A stretch of 63,719 nt of DNA from Phocaeicola sp. (GTDB lineage Bacteria; Bacteroidota; Bacteroidia; Bacteroidales; Bacteroidaceae): assembly GCA_022764505.1 (NCBI GenBank), contig JALEQJ010000008.1, forward strand, positions 1 to 63,719. The letters are read 5' to 3'. Shown in pieces: positions 63,447-63,719 of this stretch (positions within the stretch are counted from its first letter, which is position 1; the number at the start of each line of letters is the position of its first letter). A program made the position numbers and the translations under genes. Under the pieces are notes generated by a model. The model saw only the letters and a program-made list of their open reading frames with translations, had not been told where the DNA came from and searched no databases.

Positions 63447-63719
63447 TCACTTAGATCCTTCTTTCTCCCTCCACTCGCCTATATATGGTATCTTCTTAGA
63501 GTAAGTTGTTTCAGTCTTGCTACGAGCGACCTCTCCGAGCAGGAAGAGCACTGCCTGTGGTGATGGCATAGTGCCTCGCATCTTCAAGACACGCTTGTAA
63601 TCCCTGTTCAGACGCTCTATCCAATTGGTGGTATATATCATTCTCTGCACCTGAGGAGGGAACTGCAAGTAGGTGAAATGGGCGATGTTGCGCTCGTGCT
63701 TAAACTTACTGAACCCGGG
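63447..63719 (-). mobile_element. IS256-family transposase, C-terminal part, cut by window edge
   Basis: The minus-strand frame enters from the window edge, so the true start is outside. The visible 90 residues include RMIYTTNWIERLNRDYKRV (the C-terminal block around the conserved mutator-type NxIExLN motif) and RTKGTMPS-like RGTMPSPQAVLFLL. This identifies the IS256/mutator family. The last catalytic Glu is in IERLN. The end of the frame is normal, not broken. It marks a recent or at least recognisable insertion sequence 3' of the susCD operon. Confidence 0.9.

Noticed and set aside
63321-63563. 80-residue plus-strand ORF at the window end
   Set aside because: It is antisense to the IS256-family transposase C-terminus and end repeat.
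1-63719. tRNA, rRNA or RNase P genes
   Set aside because: Intergenic regions were scanned by eye for the TPsiC consensus GTTCGA and for conserved ribosomal segments; nothing convincing was seen, though a covariance search would be more sensitive.

Overview
The window looks like chromosome from a member of the Bacteroidales (Bacteroidota). Four things point there: a SusC/SusD pair with a third surface-lipoprotein gene; families that are common in and largely typical of this phylum (DUF2851, DUF3078, DUF5687-type ABC permease, GSCFA protein, a fused MurF-alanine racemase, paired glycine-lipid acyltransferases); promoters of the TAnnTTTG type; and almost no Shine-Dalgarno sequences. A Porphyromonadaceae-like organism would fit, but I cannot fix the genus from sequence alone. 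No rRNA, tRNA, CRISPR array, prophage or defence island was seen.

Layout. 1-1.13 kb: pyrE and a START-like protein on the minus strand. 1.13-2.1 kb: a gene-free dispersed-repeat region. 2.1-8.83 kb: a plus-strand run of lemA, a TPM protein, two overlapping rhomboid proteases, an EEP-family hydrolase, then an M3 peptidase. 9.4-17.7 kb: DUF2851 (minus) diverging from dapB - signal peptidase I - degenerate signal peptidase paralogue - WbqC, then an outer-membrane porin (minus) diverging from a GHL10 glycoside hydrolase. 17.7-18.5 kb: a second copy of the repeat region. 18.5-28.5 kb: znuA-znuC without a permease gene, a phospholipase D-type cardiolipin synthase, a MATE exporter, then GSCFA - murF/alr - prmC - recX - comF. 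28.6-33.8 kb: the DUF177-rpmF-fabH-era-der-radical SAM housekeeping cluster. 33.9-40.9 kb: a small HTH protein, M48 lipoprotein, argR, a degenerate argC paralogue, a small lipoprotein, the glycine-lipid acyltransferase pair, a Crp-like regulator and pirin. 41.0-51.1 kb: a seven-gene minus-strand run ftsK - lolA-like - trxB - M16 protease - DUF5687 permease - ABC ATPase - secreted protein. 51.6-53.6 kb: a cobalamin riboswitch ahead of an AspT/YidE-type transporter. 53.75 kb: DUF3078 barrel. 54.8-57.2 kb: two small envelope genes bracketed by repeat blocks. 57.6-63.2 kb: susC-susD-DUF5018-like. From about 63.36 kb: the 3' end of an IS256-family insertion sequence, cut by the window edge.

How the genes fit together. 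Most are envelope biogenesis and housekeeping functions: peptidoglycan precursors (dapB, murF/alr), protein export and turnover (lepB, rhomboids, M48, M16, M3), lipids (fabH, cardiolipin synthase, glycine-lipid enzymes), ribosome assembly (era, der, rpmF, prmC) and chromosome segregation (ftsK).

Most notable. (1) Several copies of a structured intergenic repeat made of two related halves (A and B), each hairpin - long stem-loop - hairpin, with paired substitutions in one stem; two ABA blocks flank a two-gene cassette, and a larger roughly 520-620 bp element carries the same repeat. (2) Two likely pseudoenzymes: a signal peptidase I paralogue that lacks both catalytic residues, and an ArgC paralogue beside argR that lacks the catalytic cysteine. 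(3) A cobalamin riboswitch on a transporter gene of unknown substrate. (4) A compact promoter-terminator pair that may encode an RNA of about 60 nt. (5) Promoter boxes so close to start codons that leaderless mRNAs are likely.
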